In this document: positions 5,198-6,012 of the stretch, piece by piece
Layout of the letters: every line of letters begins with the position of its first letter
Numbering within the stretch: position 1 is the stretch's first letter
Source: an uncultured Shinella sp.
GTDB lineage: Bacteria > Pseudomonadota > Alphaproteobacteria > Rhizobiales > Rhizobiaceae
Direction of reading: 5' to 3'
Assembly (NCBI GenBank): GCA_946886325.1
Contig: CAMPIK010000164.1
Location: forward strand, 1 to 6,012
DNA: 6,012 nt
Program-made: the position numbers and the translations under genes
The notes under the pieces: model-generated
The model's database searches: none
The model's input: the letters and a program-made list of their open reading frames with translations, nothing else
What the model was told of the DNA's origin: nothing

Positions 5198-6012
5198 ATG
5201 CGCTTCACCATCAAACTGAAACTGTTCCTGACGTTCGGCTTCATGATCGCCGTTCTCGTCGGAACCGCCACCTACGGCATCATCAGCCTCGGCGGGCTCA
5301 ATGACACGCTGAGCAACGTGCTTGCCGGTCCCGCCGACCGCCTGAAACTCGCACAGCAGCTGAACGTTCTGCAATTGCAGCAGATTCGTCAGCAGAAGAA
5401 CATTCTCTCGTCGAACAACGTGACCGAGACCAACCGCTATATCGAACTTGGCGACAAGGCACGGGCCGGCTTCGACCAGGCCCTGGAAGAGGTTCTCGGG
5501 AAGGCGACGGAACAGGGCAAGGTGTTCTGGAACAAGCTCCAGGGCTTCACCACCGAATTCCGCCGCGAAGACGACCGGGTTCGTTCGTTTGCACTTGCCG
5601 GCGACATGGCCGGTGCGACCCGCGTATCGACGGCGGATGCCCGCACGGTCACCAACGAGATCGACCAGTTGCTCGGCGAGGTCGTCGACCTCGAAGTGAG
5701 CCGGCTGAAGGAAGCCGAAGTCGCTGCCGAAGCGCAATACCAGAGCACGCGCACCATCATGGTCTCGGTCGCGGCGATCGCCATGCTCATCGCTGCTATT
5801 GCCGCAACATGGATCGTCGTATCGATCAATCGCGGTCTGCGCCGCGCCGTGGGCGTCGTCCAGAACGTGGCCGATGGCGACCTGACGAAGTTTGCCGAAG
5901 TGACGAGCCGCGACGAGATCGGCGAGCTTCTCGGCTATGTCAACACGATGATCGAGCGTCTGCGCGGCGTCGTTGCCGACGCGCTTTCGGCCTCCGACAA
6001 CGTGTCTTCGGG
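5198..6012 (+). CDS. Methyl-accepting chemotaxis protein, transmembrane with 4HB-like sensor and HAMP, 3' end outside the window
   Basis: The first 271 residues of an inner-membrane chemoreceptor are present; the cytoplasmic signalling domain lies beyond the right edge. A short basic N-terminus (M-R-F-T-I-K-L-K) leads into TM1 at about 9-31. A helical periplasmic region at about 32-185, including L-Q-L-Q-Q-I-R-Q-Q-K-N, is the size and style of a four-helix-bundle (4HB_MCP) sensor. TM2 is at about 186-208. A HAMP linker follows at about 209-262, with A-D-G-D-L-T and the conserved D-E-I-G-E-L motif. The ligand cannot be told from the sequence. The start is fixed by a strong AGGAG. It is the last operon gene in view and is the natural receptor for the CheW/CheA encoded upstream. 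It ends mid-codon at the window edge. Confidence 0.93.
   Translation, partial: MRFTIKLKLFLTFGFMIAVLVGTATYGIISLGGLNDTLSNVLAGPADRLKLAQQLNVLQLQQIRQQKNILSSNNVTETNRYIELGDKARAGFDQALEEVLGKATEQGKVFWNKLQGFTTEFRREDDRVRSFALAGDMAGATRVSTADARTVTNEIDQLLGEVVDLEVSRLKEAEVAAEAQYQSTRTIMVSVAAIAMLIAAIAATWIVVSINRGLRRAVGVVQNVADGDLTKFAEVTSRDEIGELLGYVNTMIERLRGVVADALSASDNVSS

Overview
The window reads as part of a chemotaxis-type signalling locus from a GC-rich alphaproteobacterium, most plausibly of the Rhizobiales/Rhizobiaceae. This is inferred from the codon bias and from the gene order STAS protein - CheY - CheA - CheW - MCP, which recalls rhizobial che operons. No 16S gene or other taxonomic marker is present, so genus and species cannot be given.

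Layout. Bases 1-1611 hold a long minus-strand gene that runs off the left edge. It encodes a soluble, helical MCP-like protein of at least 537 residues with a recognisable but altered receptor hairpin tip and, in its first half, a CheZ-like D-x-x-x-Q motif. Bases 1612-1976 are a divergent intergenic region. Its left part is GC-rich with repeated GTCCGGC elements, and its right part is strongly A/T-rich with short palindromes. To the right, on the plus strand, are a 108-residue STAS-domain protein (1977-2303), a single-domain CheY response regulator (2303-2671), a CheA histidine kinase (2668-4665), a CheW coupling protein (4662-5180), and a transmembrane MCP with a four-helix-bundle-like periplasmic domain and HAMP (5198 to beyond 6012).

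The first four plus-strand genes overlap stop-to-start (TGATG, ATGA, ATGA) and the MCP follows 17 bases later with a strong ribosome binding site, so this is very probably one operon with translational coupling. The expected circuit is: the MCP senses a periplasmic signal, CheW couples it to CheA, CheA autophosphorylates on its HPt histidine and passes phosphate to CheY, and the STAS protein may tune the CheA-CheY step as CheS does in Sinorhizobium. CheR, CheB and CheD are not in the window and may lie to the right. No flagellar genes are visible, so the output (flagellar or another process) cannot be decided here.

The least ordinary items are the divergent, degenerate MCP-like protein with a possible CheY-phosphatase motif, and a perfect 11-bp inverted repeat inside the 5' coding part of the STAS gene, within an A/T-rich block that ends abruptly around codon 38 of that gene.
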